64,000 bases of DNA from Capitulum mitella (GCA_030062745.1 CP099848.1:5449685-5513684), one strand, 5' to 3'. Shown: positions 10,660-24,000, numbered from the stretch's first letter. Notes: generated by a model from the letters alone, not told the origin. Translations and numbers: made by a program.

Positions 10660-13300
10660 AGCCATCGCTCTGGGCGTAAATGCTTTGGTAAAACAGTGTT
10701 CTTGCCCTGAAATACATAACACTATTGAGCATTGCAGTCGCACGTCTGTAAAGCTATATATATATATTCATAAATTGTCTCCGTTGGCCTAATAATTTAT
10801 AGAAGAGTATCAGGTCGCAGCGGTGCAGGGCATAACAAAACTTTCAAATGTAACGTTCCACTTTCCAGTTGCACTCTTTTTCTGATCTAGAAAGGAACAA
10901 AAACCCTGGGCCTGACTGGTAAGTTTTGGATTACCTGCCCGTGTGAATCAACTGCAAGTTTGTTGCAAAACGTTTTGACAGCTGCACTTGATTTCATATT
11001 CAACGGCAACAATTTCTTGCATCTCATTTGCCAAGCGAAGACCATTTGAATTACATTTTTTTCATCTTCCTATGCTTTGCAGTAGCCTAGCTTTTTCACT
11101 TTGCCCTATGAAAAATCCAGCCGGCATGCCCGTGAATAAATATCACATCCATCAGTGGCTTAATGAGGCGGCTGGCCTTTGATCCCGAGCTTACTGCCGC
11201 CGGTCGCTGGCTGCTGATCCAGTCCCACAACGACTTGCCGCCGGTCGCAGGCTGCTGGTTCAGTCTCTGGTTGAGGTCCGAATCCAGTGTTTCGCTCTGT
11301 GTTGCGCCACCCGATGGGCCACCATCGTGACAAAGTTCTCTTGAGGGCGCACTTAAACTTTTACAGCCACCCTCCGCTGTCTGGGCATCAAGGAAATTTG
11401 AAACAGTCTAGGGTTTATCTGCAACTACTGGCCTTTCATGTGCGCCCCAGATTCTCAGAAAGACTAACGGTGAGCACGTGACAAACGAATCAAAAGAAAC
11501 CACAAATCGGGCTCAGTGGCTTCATTCTTCGTTACATTCACCGTAGCCTTGGCTACCGAATTGTCATTACGGGCGAGTGAGTCTTTAAGCCGAGTGAGTC
11601 TTTCCTCAGCTGGCAGAGAAAAACTCAGAATACGCGACCGGTCCGGCCCGGCCCAGCCATAACGGTTTCCGTGATATATGAAGTTCGCCAGCACTGGACT
11701 TCGAATCGTTACTAAATATCGTTCCTACCAGGAGACAGCTCAGCTCTTTATTTTTGTATTTTCATTCGTTGTGTTTTGGTTTGCAGACTCTTTTGCCTAC
11801 ATAACTACCATTTTGTAACTGACGTTCTAGTGTTTACGTGTTTTTAGCCTCCCAGTTATGACAGTGAATAATACATGCACGCATGTTGTTTAAAAGTGCA
11901 GTTTTATGGCTGTAAAATACTGCCGTTCCGTTTTGGTCGCGAAATTCCTCAAGAGGAAAGATATATATCAAACGGTGGTTGTATGGCAATATGCTTGGCT
12001 CACACCTGGAGTGTGGAAGGGATCGTGAGTTCGGTACTTACAAGGAGCCAGCGCTGTTTGACCTGGAACAGAAAGGGTCACCCAGACCACGGGGCAGCCG
12101 TACCGTGGCCTGGACGGCACATAAAAGGCCCCTCAGCGTACTTCGTATTTGGGTTCATTGGGCAGCGGGGTCAGGGTCTGGACAATAAGCTCTGCTTAGT
12201 GAGGGCTGATTCCAATTCCGTTCACTTCAAAAAACATTCGGGTCAGATTTACAAAAACAGCGTCGAGAATATGCTACCAAATCAGAAGGCAAGCTCAGAA
12301 GGCCGCCCTTGTCACGCGCCATGCGTCTCACATGGAGTCTTGCTATAATAAAAAGTGCACATTGATCACCATGAGGAGCTGGCAGCCAGAGAGAATCGAC
12401 CAGACGCAGGCCCTACTTAGTCGCAGGTAGCAGGAGATTGCTGCTGCGAAACAGCGTGATTTGGGTGACGTCATCGACGCTCAAGTTTTCACTGTGTACC
12501 CGTGCCTGGATTCTCGTGATTTCTTGAGACTATAACTAACTTGGGAGGGAACGGCTCTAAAACTCCACATCATACGAACGTATGAAGCGTGTTATGACAT
12601 GAAGCTATTATGACATCCCATTGAGATGCTTTCTTTGGTTATGACATGTCAAATGTTACCCTATGGTCGGAGAAAAAATGCCGTTTCTCAGAATGAGCAA
12701 ATCTATCATCAAAAATTTCATTATATAACTTTTTGAATAAAAATGCATGCCAACATATGTTCTATGAAAATGATATGCAACAAAGGCCAGTATAAAATAA
12801 ACAACTCGTATAGATTTCTGAGTCGGACAGTAGTCGTTGTATTCACATGCACACATAATTACAAACACTCGCACTCATTTGTACTTGCGCACCCACTCAT
12901 CGATTGAACGTGATGTCCATGGTACTCCAATAACGAAGCCATTCATACGGTAACAATGCAACCAACGCACGACGTCCTATTAATGCTATCAGTAACTGAC
13001 GCAATCCCTAACATACTGTATTTGCAACTGGATCCAAAACAGCAAGTCCAATTCATCGTGCTACTCACAGCTCTCTTGGATTTGAATTCAGCTGATGTGC
13101 ACTCCCCAGATGGTGCTATAAGCATTTCATTTGTTTCATACGGAATAAAAGCACCTTCCATTTTTTACGATGTTCTACAAATTTTCTTATTTTTACGCGC
13201 GTAGTTAAGACTATGGGTCTCTCTGGGAGATCTTAAAGTATGAATGATTCTTCTAACGATTATCATGTTTTGTGGACTACCTAATTTTACCTTTCGGTCT
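10660..13300. other. Unassigned non-coding sequence
   Basis: Mostly AT-rich. The longest frame (11,875-12,348 plus, 157 codons) matches no family and has no visible domain. TTATGACAT recurs three times at about 12,593-12,645. No gene, tRNA or matched dispersed repeat seen apart from the short duplication at 11,195. Confidence 0.5.
11195..11276. repeat. 41-bp two-copy tandem repeat
   Basis: TGCCGCCGGTCGC occurs at 11,195 and 11,236, each followed by GGCTGCTG and then TCCAGTC or TTCAGTC. Two diverged units with a 41-bp period. Confidence 0.8.
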
Positions 13301-13309
13301 GTGATTTGT

Positions 13310-14121
13310 GGTCAGGTCATGTTTTACACTGAATTTTCAGAATAACACCTGGACATAATTTTCTGTTTTACGGTCCTGGGATGACTATCTGTTGTAATTT
13401 GTGTTTTGGAAGAAGAGCGACCTACTCCCATTTAGCCCAACACGACCTGATATGACCGTTTGAAATATTATGTTTGGTTTCCATGGGAACGTACCCTGTG
13501 TGGCCATACTTGATAAGATCTTTACTCACACCATCTCTCTTTTCAGTTTGTTCTACTTCGTCGCCAAAATGAAACCCTTCACGTCGCGAAGATGAACTTC
13601 CATTAAATATCAATGACTCACGCATCAGCCGCGGCCGTCGCCTGGTGTCCAAGTGGTCTGAAACGATTTCAGTCATTTATATTGATTATATCCCCAAATG
13701 TTCCTTTTCGACCGGCGTGATTATGCCGTGTTTATGAGGGTACGCGTGCGGACATTTTAGGCCATAGCTCCGCGACCTGCCCTTATATCAACTTGCAGCT
13801 TAAACACAAGTGGAAAATACTGTCCTAATAATATATGTTTTGTTTTATTTCGAAAATCAGCGCCGCAAAACTATGCATTGAACTACATTTTGGCTTTTGA
13901 TCATGGCCTTACCTTGCGAAATAACCGCAGGTGAGCCGGGAATCCCCAAAAACTGTGCCTGATTCCGCCCCTAGGCAAAATAAAGCAGTGAAAATTAGAT
14001 ACAATACGTAAAAAGTAGACAAAAAGTCTCTGCAGTTTTGCGAAACCTCTTTGAAAGCCATGGAAATGGCAAGTAAAAAACCGAAGGGGGCTCATGAAGT
14101 TCCCCCAGTACACGGACAGGC
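13310..14121. mobile_element. Hybrid repeat: family B head joined to family A tail
   Basis: 13,314-13,640 follows family B (GTCAGGTCATGTTTTACACT; then GTCGCCAAAATGAAACCC, GTCGCGAAGATGAACTTCC). From about 13,660 it follows family A's right half (GAGGGTACGCGTGCGGAC; GGAAATGGCAAGTAAAAAAC). The right end AGGC abuts TTAA at 14,122-14,125, the position where family A ends. Part of A's interior is missing. Either recombination between the families, or two truncated copies abutting. Confidence 0.6.
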
Positions 14122-14125
14122 TTAA

Positions 14126-16715
14126 AAGATAGCAATGGTCCAGACCATTTTACACACTTTGCCTTGTGACTCGAGGTATGCACTTTGCACACACTCACTC
14201 TTGATGTTTTGGGCTTTAGCTGCGAGGGTGGGGTCTCGAGTCCGTCATTCCTGTGTACTTTTTTTAACTGTTCGCTTTATCTTGGAAACATATCGTAAAT
14301 ACGAAATGCGCTTGCAGAATGCGTCGATACATTTCCTACGTATAGCTTGCAGCCTGCTCATCTTCTCTCAGTTTCGTACAGCGGCGTAGCAGAGCTGGTC
14401 CCAGCCTCTACCAGGGCCTGCGACGCACACAGGGTCCGTGTCGATTGCAGGTTGGATTCAGCTCGTTATCCCGAGACCGATTCGATGTCTAACAAGTTTC
14501 CCAACAGTTCTCTCAAATACTGGTCATGTCGACGTCAACAAGACCACTGGAAAACGGATGGCACTGAACCTAAAATCAATCTCAGTTGCAAGTCGGAAGT
14601 CAAAACCACACGCCTCACGCGTAGGGCGATCAAATAAGGCTCGTGTTTGGTGGTTAGGTTCGATGTCCGGCTTGTACAGCCGCATTACTAAAGACACCAT
14701 CTTGTTCCCGCCACAAATTGTCTGTCACAATGCGTCAGCTCCGTTGCGGGCAGAATGAAGTAGTTTGCATACGATAACTCTCTCGCGCCGTGTTTATAGC
14801 CGTGCCTGTGACAGCCAGTCAGTGTGCGGTAAATTTACGTCGGATCTAATCGAATCGGCCGGCGATATCACTGCCACTCGGTCGACCGGAGCCCGGCAAT
14901 AACCGTGGCCGGGCCGAGGGGAACAGGTGAGCGTGGCTGCACGACGTAACTCCTCGGAAACACGTTTGGAGGGGCACACGATGGAGGCGACCGGACACTT
15001 TTGTGAAGACATAAGGCCGTAAAACATGATCGACGCGAGATGGGCTTACTTTGTGCAGGTTACATTCCCGCTAAACACGCCAGCTGGATGGCGGTGATTG
15101 CAATAGATGAGTGTACAGAGAGAGGCCAGGCCGGCCGCCTCCCTCACGCTCTCCGCCCGCAGGACCACACACGGTCGGCGCCGTCCTGTCGAGAGCTGGA
15201 CTGTGCTGGATTGTAAAGAACGATGCCCCCCGGCAACCTCCGGATTACTGACACCCGACTTTGCTGCGCTGAGCCTGAACATGGTGACCCCTCAACAGCA
15301 GAATGCGAGAGGATGGCGGCGGTTCTCGGTCGACGCTATCCTGACTAAGCGGAGGTTATTCAGTGCCACATTTGTTAATCGTCCAGATTCCAGAAACGCG
15401 TCTGTCCGGCGGCGAAACTTGTTCGTGTATTGACGACAATGCTGTAGACTCCGAAGGTCACTGGACGACTGATCGTGGCGTCACTCAACGCCCAATTGTC
15501 AATGACTTCGTTCACTTATAATTCGTTATTTGTCGTTGATATTTCTGCATGTTTTGCATTGATTTTGCCTATCCATAGGTTGGCATTTTCGCGTTAATTT
15601 CCATTTTATCTTTGTTAACATTTTATTATATCATTCATGTTTCCTTTCCGCTTCGGGTGTTTACGGGTCAGTTTATGTATTTTCGTACTTATTCCTTATT
15701 TCGATGCTGTTTTCATACTCAGTTTCTTTTATTTGTTTGGTTAGTTTTCCTGTTCCAAATCGATATAACTCTACCAACAGTTATGAGATGTTGACCAAAC
15801 ACGATTATGACCGGCGCAGTAGCGACGATGAAGTCCGGGAGCGTGCGAGTGGGTCGAACAACGCATTGTTATACGACATTTTGCTTGGACAGTGCCGGTC
15901 GTCTGTGGCGCGGTCAGGCGACGGACGGCGCAGCTGAGGCATTCACGGGCGAGGAGCTGCGGCGTCCGGGCCAGCGGCGGGAGTCGTTCATCGGCAGGTC
16001 TCAGTGCTAACCGTGAGCCGGAATGCAGACAGCAGGCCGCGGTGACACGCACCACGAGGCTAACTTAAGGACTACAACGTACTGCAGTCGTACACCTTAC
16101 TGTCACCGTTTTTTTATGCCTCGACAGTTTTGAAATTTTGCGACTCGCTTGTACGGCGCTGCTTATGCGATGTTTTGAAACGGGATTTGCCAGAGGGTTG
16201 CGCATATGGGAAGCGCGTCCCAAAAATGTGTCACGTCTGGAAATGAATCAAACTGTTTATGGGCATCTGCAAACGCGATGAAAATATGTGGTTTTGTTTT
16301 CTCGCCCAGCTTGATATATGCAGGGTCTTTTCCATACAAAATCCAGATTTATTTCTTCCTGAAGAAAGGATACAAATACACACGCGTATTCAGGAAAGAG
16401 AAACATGGGTTTTTCCTTTCTTTTCTAACGTCCGATTTTTGCTACCTTTTAGCTTGCAAAAATCGCCTATAATGCGTATCCAATAAACAGTTTTTGGCAA
16501 CGAGAGGCCCTCTTCCGTTTCTTAGCGTAAGCATAGCAGGATTAAATGAGTAATGAATTTATTGGTGCACCACCAAACTGCCCACACCTCTTCCACAAGT
16601 TCTTGATATGCATGATCTTGATTCTTGTTCTTGTCTGAACTGCCAGCACAGCTTGCTTCAGGAAAGCTTGATAGCTGCATTAGCGCAGAGCTCAAGTCGC
16701 AACTGCTCAGACCTG
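14126..16715. other. Unassigned sequence with two GC-rich patches
   Basis: GC-richer at about 14,850-15,330 and 15,800-16,060, AT-rich elsewhere. Frames are short and contradictory between strands. No recognised protein, RNA or repeat. Confidence 0.5.
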
Positions 16716-16815
16716 CCCGGTGTGAAGGCGGTCTGTCTAGCCAGCAGCACTCCAGTGTCTGTGCTGCCCAGACCAGCCCGGTGTGGAGGCGGTCTGTCCA
16801 GCCAGCGGCGGCGCC
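16716..16815. repeat. 61-bp tandem duplication
   Basis: CCCGGTGTGAAGGCGGTCTG at 16,716 recurs with one change at 16,777 (CCCGGTGTGGAGG), each followed by a CCAGCC context and CAG-rich sequence. Two units. Confidence 0.85.
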
Positions 16816-17440
16816 CGCAGGACGCACCGCCGCCGGCCCCAATCGATGCCTCCCAAAACAATGCTCGGCACGTAACGCTCGCCGGCCCTCTAATTACGGG
16901 CCGAGAATCGTGAGCCGGCCGGCGGGCGCCGCCGCCTCCGGCCGCGCCGGAAACGGAAGTGACCTGCCTCAATAATCGGACCGCGTTGCACGACGAGCGG
17001 CCGCCGGAGGGGAGGGGAGGGGAGAGAACCCTCGCGGTCCGACCCCGCCGCCGCCGCCGGCCGGGAGTCGGCGTGCCGTGGTGTCGTAGCGGTGGACCGA
17101 TTCCAATACGTCCGACTCAAGTGGGCATAAATTAAAGGGGGAGTGACGTTGATGGCCGGGCGACACATGGTGTAAATTGGAATCGCCGCCGGTCCCGGCG
17201 CTCAGGCTTATTAGACGGAGAGCGAACCTGACAGTCGGCTGACTCCGGGCAAATGTTGGCATTGCCGCGCTCCGGCGGGTTCCGGGCGGATCCCTGGGCT
17301 GACGATTTGGACATCCATTTCCAGTCGGAGGGCGGCCTCTCTCCGCATTGCCACCGCAACGCTGACTCAGGGAAAACGTCGCGGACAATGGACGGGAAAG
17401 CGTCACTCTGAGCCGGGGCTCCTACGCGAGGGATGCGCTG
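16816..17440. other. CpG-rich block with motif cluster
   Basis: CpG-dense sequence (GCCGCCGCCGCCGG at about 17,047). Positions 17,115-17,240 carry GGCATAAATTAAAGG, GTGACGTTGATGG, GGCTTATTAGACGG and CCTGACAGTCGG, resembling homeodomain, CREB-like and TALE (TGACAG) sites. No exon is supported although frames stay open on minus. Confidence 0.45.
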
Positions 17441-17989
17441 AGACGGCGTGGCCTCAACCATAGGGCTGGGGGAAATGTCAGCAGAAGGAGGAGGATACCG
17501 TTTTTAAGTTCCAGATCACACAGAGCACGCGTCGATGGTGAGAATCAATGTGCTGCAGCTTTTCGTCGTGGGCAAGCACCCATATGTCCGGCAGCCACGT
17601 CTGCAAGACGGCCGTAAAAAAGCGTCGCCTGGACCGGCACAAAACACTCTGATTAACCCGCCATTGGCCGGGGAGGAAGTCTTGCAACAGTGCAGCATTT
17701 ATTGACGTGTGTCTTTTGGCTGTTTTATGCACATTAAATCCTCGTGAGTACATTGGTGTTGTCCGTTTGACGCTCTGGATGGCCGGCGTGGAAATATCAG
17801 TCTTTGCAACGCTGTGAAACATTCTGTGAAAATGTGCAACATGGGCCACGTTTACTTGCAGGGTCATCCAGAGGTGGCAGATGGAGTCCACTACCGTGCT
17901 CGTGATATTCCGAGTTTGAAACCACAGAATGTTGCAAAACCACCGCATGTGCACGGTAATTGGGGTCAATTTGAAGGTTTAAGCGCATC
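17441..17989. other. Unassigned sequence, 163-codon minus frame
   Basis: A minus-strand frame (17,969 to 17,478) is open for 163 codons but overlaps other open frames. It shows no domain I recognise, and the His/Arg/Thr composition is not diagnostic. Not called as a gene. Confidence 0.4.
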
Positions 17990-18440
17990 TAAAGCTCTTT
18001 AAAAGTATCTTTTTAAAAATTTCCATGTCAAATGGGCCAGGAAACATGTATTGCATGACCCCTTATCACGGACGTCTAATTTGACCTACCCCGCGATCTT
18101 GATCCTGGAAGACCTTGGGTCAGGTAGTACTCGGAATATGAAAGCATGCTCAAGAGACATGTTACCATGTAATCTTTAGTCTAGGACACCATTTCATTGC
18201 GACTGAGCAACTTTGGAGAAAAGGGTCACTTTTTGGTCTATGATCTTGTCTGTAATGTCATCAATGACCCAAAAGTACAAAAAAGTATTTTTGTCACAAC
18301 ACCGCACGGCTCGGAACTATCGACTGCCGTTTGAATCAACCGAATCGGGCGATTGGTTCTCGAGATAGACGGGGATGGGGACATTAACCCCTCCCCCAGT
18401 CAATGGCTAAGTGGCGAAATACCCCAGTTAATGCCGGGTC
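17990..18440. repeat. TGACC-rich repeat relic with terminal module
   Basis: Contains scattered TGACC/GGTCA words. Near its right end is ATTGGTTCTCGAGATAGAC (18,350 on), then a GGGGATGGGGAC-ATTA-ACCCCTCCCCC hairpin (about 18,371-18,397). GTGGCGAAATACCCC follows, resembling 5,250-5,262. This is the shared end module. The left limit is unclear. Confidence 0.5.
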
Positions 18441-20308
18441 AACGAAGATGACAGCTAAATGCCGGCTTTTTGTTGCGTGGGATGACGCCAGAAGTGAAGA
18501 ACGAACTGTGTTTCTGTGTTCCTCAAACTGATGCGGACGTCGCCAAAAAGCAAACGATATGTCTAGTCGTGCATCTGAGTAGCACCTGCATTTCTTTAGG
18601 ATTATGAACATTAACGTGGCCATAGATTTCAATGCGAGACAGGCGCGTGATATCGTCGGCCATTGCGGCTAAACGTGTTAGTTTTGCCAGGTTCAGGTGA
18701 AGGCTAGACGGGATCTGTAGCTGGTAAAGCAAAATTCCGTCATCAGGCCGAGGCGAGACAGATAGCGGTCCTTGCCAGCCTTATGGCGGCATTTACATAG
18801 AAATGCGGAATTATCCAGAATCGATTATGTTTTAATTCGCGACACACGTTGTTTTCATGTCTCATTTGATTGCCTTGCTCTGCGTGATGGTCCGGGTATT
18901 GACTGGTTCCGTATTTAGGGCGCAAACATTCGGGCCAGAGGGGCCAAACACTAGTCCTTCCGTCCAACTGCTCTCAAGAGAAAAATCCAAATCTTCCAGA
19001 ATGCAGATGCCCGCATCTGGATTATTTGCTCCGCTGTGGTTCTTTGATTTCGTAGAGATAAAGGCTGCGCTCAGAGAGCGTGTCTTTATGTATTACGCCA
19101 TTCACGGATTTCGCAGGTATGTGCAACCATGGTTTGTTTACTAGGAATCGTTTTTACCTTGCGAATGTCAGTGCACGATACCTGGTTTTGTTTAGAAACT
19201 AAGATTTATTTACATTTTTTCTGATACATAACTGAATGCATCAATAAAAGACATTTCAGCCAATCAAACAGCAAAACAAAAGACCAAAACAGGTGAAGGG
19301 AATTAACGAAAGGATGTAAGTCGCGCCAAAGAAAATGTCTGAGAAAGGGATACATCTATTCCATTTTTCAGAACCAGTTTTAAGCCTCTTAAATCCATAG
19401 AAAGGTCTCTCTTAGAACTTTGATGTACACTCCAGTTTTCATCGCACCATGCGAAAGGCGAAACGATATTCACCAACCAGTACTCGATTCGTGATTACCG
19501 GTCAAGATATTCTTGTCGCAAAACTAACGGCTGTGCTCCGCAAAATGTTGATATGCGAGCAACATTCTCTGCTTGCGCATGCTGTCACGATAAATGTCCA
19601 CAACACCGTGCGGTAAAGCAGAGCGTGTAAAAAAATTTCATGGATCCAGTTAAACTAATCCTTTTTTATATTTATGTAATTAGCTGTCGTGTGGAACCTT
19701 TGTTGGACCACTTTCTACAAGCCAAAAATATAGCAGATTACGTATAGTCAATCGTCACAAAACGAGAAAGCAGCCTCGGTCAAAGACAATGGTCTTAACA
19801 TCAAACTTTGTAAATAATGCAAGCAACCCATCGCTTGGTATCTAAAAGTAAAACCGCATGCACTTAGGACATGGTCCGGATTGCAAGAAGAATACCCTCG
19901 GCTACTTTGAGGTTCTTTGTTGACGTGTGATAGACCAGAGGGTGAACATACATAACATTTTCTGATCTCAGTTTAATGTCATTCTTCGCATGTAAATAAT
20001 GAAAGAAAATGATTATCGTTGTTCATATCATCCGCGGCGAATTACTTCACGTTGATCAGATAAAAGGACGTGGAACTCTGATTTCCCCAACAGAAACAAT
20101 ATCGCTGTTTACGGAGCTGTTGTTGGAAAACACCCGACAGCCCGTAGCCGGGGGATGCTTTTCTAATTATTTTACAGTCGCCCTGGAATCCACATAATCC
20201 TGGACGCTTCTGAGCACGTCAAAACGGGATCCCCCTAGTCCGCAGTTGATCCCGTCGTTCTGCCGGCGCCAAAACAGCCGGCAACCGCGGCAGAGTTCAG
20301 TTCACCGC
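18441..20308. other. Unassigned non-coding sequence
   Basis: AT-rich with short frames only (under 100 codons). Nothing recognised. Confidence 0.6.
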
Positions 20309-20483
20309 CGCCCAGGCCCGCCGTACACACTGCGGTACACACTGGACGGCCTAGGCCCGCTGTACACACTGCGGTATACACTGGACAGTTCAGGTCCACT
20401 GTACACATTACGGTACACACTGGACAGCTCAGGCCCATTGTACACACTGGGTACATACTGGACAGCTGAGGCCCACTGTACAT
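20309..20483. repeat. 39-bp minisatellite
   Basis: CTGGAC recurs at 20,342, 20,381, 20,420 and 20,458 (spacing 39, 39, 38). Units combine AGGCCCACTGTACACACTG with CGGTACACACTGGACAG. About four and a half units. Open frames on both strands are repeat-driven. Confidence 0.92.
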
Positions 20484-21442
20484 ATGCATACACCGTGGCA
20501 CATTGGGCAGACGTACGTGGCATTAACTGAAAAGAAGAATGGCTTCGGATGGTTGCGCGGCGACCAGGTAAACGAAGATTTTCTCTGAGACAGTGTCGGA
20601 AATAGGGCTGATTCAAACCCTCCTTCGTTTTGCCAATGCCATTGCTCTGTTTTTCACGAATGAAGTCGCATAGCTTGTTTTGCTCATAAGTGCGAGGGAA
20701 AAAATGTGGGCAGTTTGCATCATCTGCAAGGTTTGATGTTAAGACCACTCTCTCTGACGGAGTATAAGGAAAAAGAAATAAGCTTAAAACCGGAAAGAAT
20801 GTGATTATATATTTTACTGTTGCGGGAATTTACGAAAAACGTTATTCTGCGGAAAAAACGCGCAAACCATTTACGTTTTCTCATACATACACGTCTTATG
20901 TAGTCCATGCTGAGAGCGTATTTTGTAATTCAATATCACGGAGCCTGTATTGATCCATGCTGCAGCCAATTGATCCAGACAAAGGAAAGCGAAATTCAGA
21001 GAGCTGAGCGTTATGGCCATTTGACCAATTACCTCTTTTACAACAGCTAAAATTGGCGGCAAACGTCCTGGAGTCGTCATGATTATCCTGGGCCGGCTGT
21101 TCGGAACGGCTCGCAGACAGCATAATTTACAGTTTGCCGAAGCTGCCTATCCATCACGGCCCCTGGGACATACAGAACGGCCGAGCTCAGTAACGATCCA
21201 GCAACTGGCTCACTGATGACGGCAAAAACACGGACGGACGAGAAATCTGCCTGATTTCATGTTATTGTGCGCCGAAAGTGACGACAAATAAGTCCGTTGA
21301 CCCGAAGCGCACTACAAAAAGCGCAGAACACACACGGCGGCAAAACCGCCGCAGACGACTCACCAACATAAGGCCACCGGGCAAGGCTCAGGAGGCGGAG
21401 AGGACCGGCTCAAGGAACAAGGAGGTATAGAACAGGGAGCTA
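20484..21442. other. Unassigned non-coding sequence
   Basis: No protein, RNA or repeat recognised. Short frames on both strands. Confidence 0.55.
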
Positions 21443-21618
21443 GAGCTTAGGGAGTGGGTGGGTCCAGTTCGGGGAGCAGGGAGATACAGCTCCGGGAGTA
21501 GGTAGATCCAGCTTAGGGAGCAAGAAAGTACAGCTCAGGGAGCAGCAAAGCACGTCTCAGGGAGCGGGGAGAAGTAGCTCAGGGTGCAGGGAGGTATAGT
21601 TCCGGGAATATGCCACGG
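21443..21618. repeat. 22-bp minisatellite
   Basis: Units of CAGCTCAGGGAGCAGGGAGG plus two bases begin exactly every 22 bp at 21,443, 21,465, 21,487, 21,509, 21,531, 21,553, 21,575 and 21,597. Divergence is by substitution only, so the register is perfect. Confidence 0.93.
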
Positions 21619-22520
21619 TTTAGGGAGAACAGAGACACCACTAAGGACAAAGGAACAGGGCATGGTACAGGCATCCACTGTTCAGTCCACAAAGAGATGG
21701 TGCTCACAATGCAGTGGGACAAAGTTCGAAACACATACAGATCGATCGATACAGATCGAGACAGGACGAGACGATACAAATCGAACGTTACTCAAGACGG
21801 AGGGGAGAGAGGACACACTCCAGGCACTGCAGCCGCCGGCCATGCCCACCACCATCATTTTAAAACAGCGAGATTCATACATACCGGCTTTGGCCGCTTT
21901 GCTCCATAGCCGTGGATCATGTTGGCCACTACACTTCCATCTAGATCCAAACCTCTTAAAATACGGGGACGACGAGGCCAAATCCAGTCTGTTCAGCACC
22001 GCGTTGCCCGGTGTCGGACCCGCGTTGCCGATGCCGGCCATCGCAGGAGCAGGTAGCGCGCCAGCGGCCATGTGCGCCACGCAGGCGTCCTGGCACCGCG
22101 TCACGCGCGTGACGCCCGGAGTGACGCATGTGACGATCAGTAGCGGTGGTCCCGGATGGGTTGGTTGGTCACACCACGTCCGGCACAGGCGTCAGCAATC
22201 CAGACGCAATGCTCGCCGCATGGATGACACTGTGCTACGATGTACTGCAAGGTCGCCAGAAATAGGCTTAGGCCTCCGACGGCCATGCAGGATGTTCGGT
22301 GTTGACCCCTCTCGGTGATGTAGGTGGGTGGTGAGCTAGCCGTTATTGGCAGCCACGCAGAGACACCTCGTTGACGCTTGATGGCCAAACAGATAGTGAA
22401 GCGATGACATGTGATTAGCTTTGATAAGTGATAAGCCGCCGAAAAATACTGTAATCACAAAGGGTTTTAAGTTTCGTATACAAATTTAAATGTCATGCGT
22501 AATGGATTTTCGGAGTGACT
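21619..22520. other. Unassigned sequence, GC-rich centre
   Basis: A plus frame at 21,584-22,318 (244 codons) crosses the minisatellite edge and a GC-rich stretch (about 21,980-22,310). Other frames are open on the minus strand. It shows no domain and is not called as a gene. Confidence 0.45.
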
Positions 22521-22529
22521 ACACCTCAC

Positions 22530-24000
22530 CTTCCACCTTTGTTTGGCCGGGAGGGGATGTCAGGAGACCCCGGTTTTCTGAGACTAGCCAAAAAATGAAA
22601 ATGCGCAGAGAAGCGAAACTTGGGGCACTTTTCATACATCATTTTTACACCTTGTGTCAATTTTTAAGCTCACGGTCGTCTCAGGTCATTAACCTAGAAA
22701 GGCCAAGTAAGACCATGTTCCAAAACATGATAGTAGCGTGACATTTTTGCAACGTTTCGAATGACATGAGACTTTGCATATTGTTTGGACGCGAGAAATT
22801 AAACAATTTTGTTATCTCGAATTTTTCGGAAATTTCCAGGTCAATGACCTTTGGCCACCTGGACCTTCAGCTTTTTATGTCTGCTTATAAGACTGTGGGG
22901 TTGGTTCGGTGGCGGTGAAGCTTAGATATACACCATGGTGCTTCTCACGTCATTTGCACATGTAATTCCTCCCCTTGACCCCTGACCCGGAGTCAGGTCA
23001 AGTTTCAGAATCAGAGTTTTTAGACTCAACCGAGTACAACTCTTTGGTTTGCAATCTTGAAATTTTTGTTGGTAGCCATATGCGCTTCAGAAGCAATAAT
23101 ATGTGATAAGACCTTATTTGGAAAGGGTTACCCTGTCCCCTTTGACGAAGGCTGACTTTATTTGACCTTTCAAATTATTGTTCTTTTTTCAATAGGATCA
23201 CACTTTAGATGACAACAATGATAAGAACTATGCCCATACCTACCCTCCATACAATTTGTACTGCTCCAATCCTATTTTTTCGGTCTCTCTTGACATCGCA
23301 AAAATAACTTGCATCCAAATATTAGGGTTTTACATGACGCTGACGTCCCCCGCCCGGTATCTGAGTGACTTACGTAAAAAATGTTTTAAGGCACAGACTT
23401 GATGATGCAGAATGGATTTTGCATGGCTCGATGTTATAGAACTTCATGTTGTACCTTGTCGGAACAATCACGTGGCAGATGATTCAACAGACAGCACAAC
23501 AGCGCGACGCATAGGTGTCATTTTATTGACATAGGTTGATCTCGTTTGATTTCAGTATCATAGTTGCAGACGCCAGATGTGTGCCCATGTGAAGCGTATT
23601 TCACCCAAGAGACAAGCTCATACGCCCAGAAAAAACGAGATTTTTGCCCTAACACATTTGCTTTGTAAAAGCACGTTTGCTTTCATCTTCCACGTTCCTT
23701 TAAGTAGCCAAATTTGGCTTGAAGTGCTCCTCTTACGTCCCTCATAGATAACTCAGGACTTCCTTTTACTGTTAAACCCCTTTGGAGTCACGCAGAAGTC
23801 TTGGTTATCAAACTTATCTGCCAGGAATGGCAGCAAGGTAAGCTGACCTAAGATGACCACATCTGGAAACATCTGGGTACGTTGTCTAGTTTTGCCAAGG
23901 GCTTTCCAAAGGCATCTTTACTTTTTCCGTAGGCCTAATCATTCTTGAGATATTGCAGGGGAGGGTTCTTCTCCCTCATACCTTCACCATCCCCACCCCG
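22530..24000. mobile_element. Family B interspersed repeat, copy 2
   Basis: Collinear with 5,278-6,970 over most of its length, same orientation: GTAAGACC-GTTCC (22,705), GGTTCGGTGG (about 22,903), TTTTTAGACTCAACCGAGTA (23,016 on), TATCTGAGTGACTTACGT (23,359 on), CAAGGGCTTTCC (about 23,897). It ends with the box ATTCTTGAGATATTGC and the hairpin-like GGGGAGGGTTCTTCTCCCTC (about 23,957-23,977). It lacks copy 1's insertion. Flanking TTAA is eroded. No coding capacity. Confidence 0.7.

Noticed and set aside
17478..17969. 163-codon minus frame as a transposase
   Set aside because: I looked for DDE motifs and HTH patterns and found none that I could defend.
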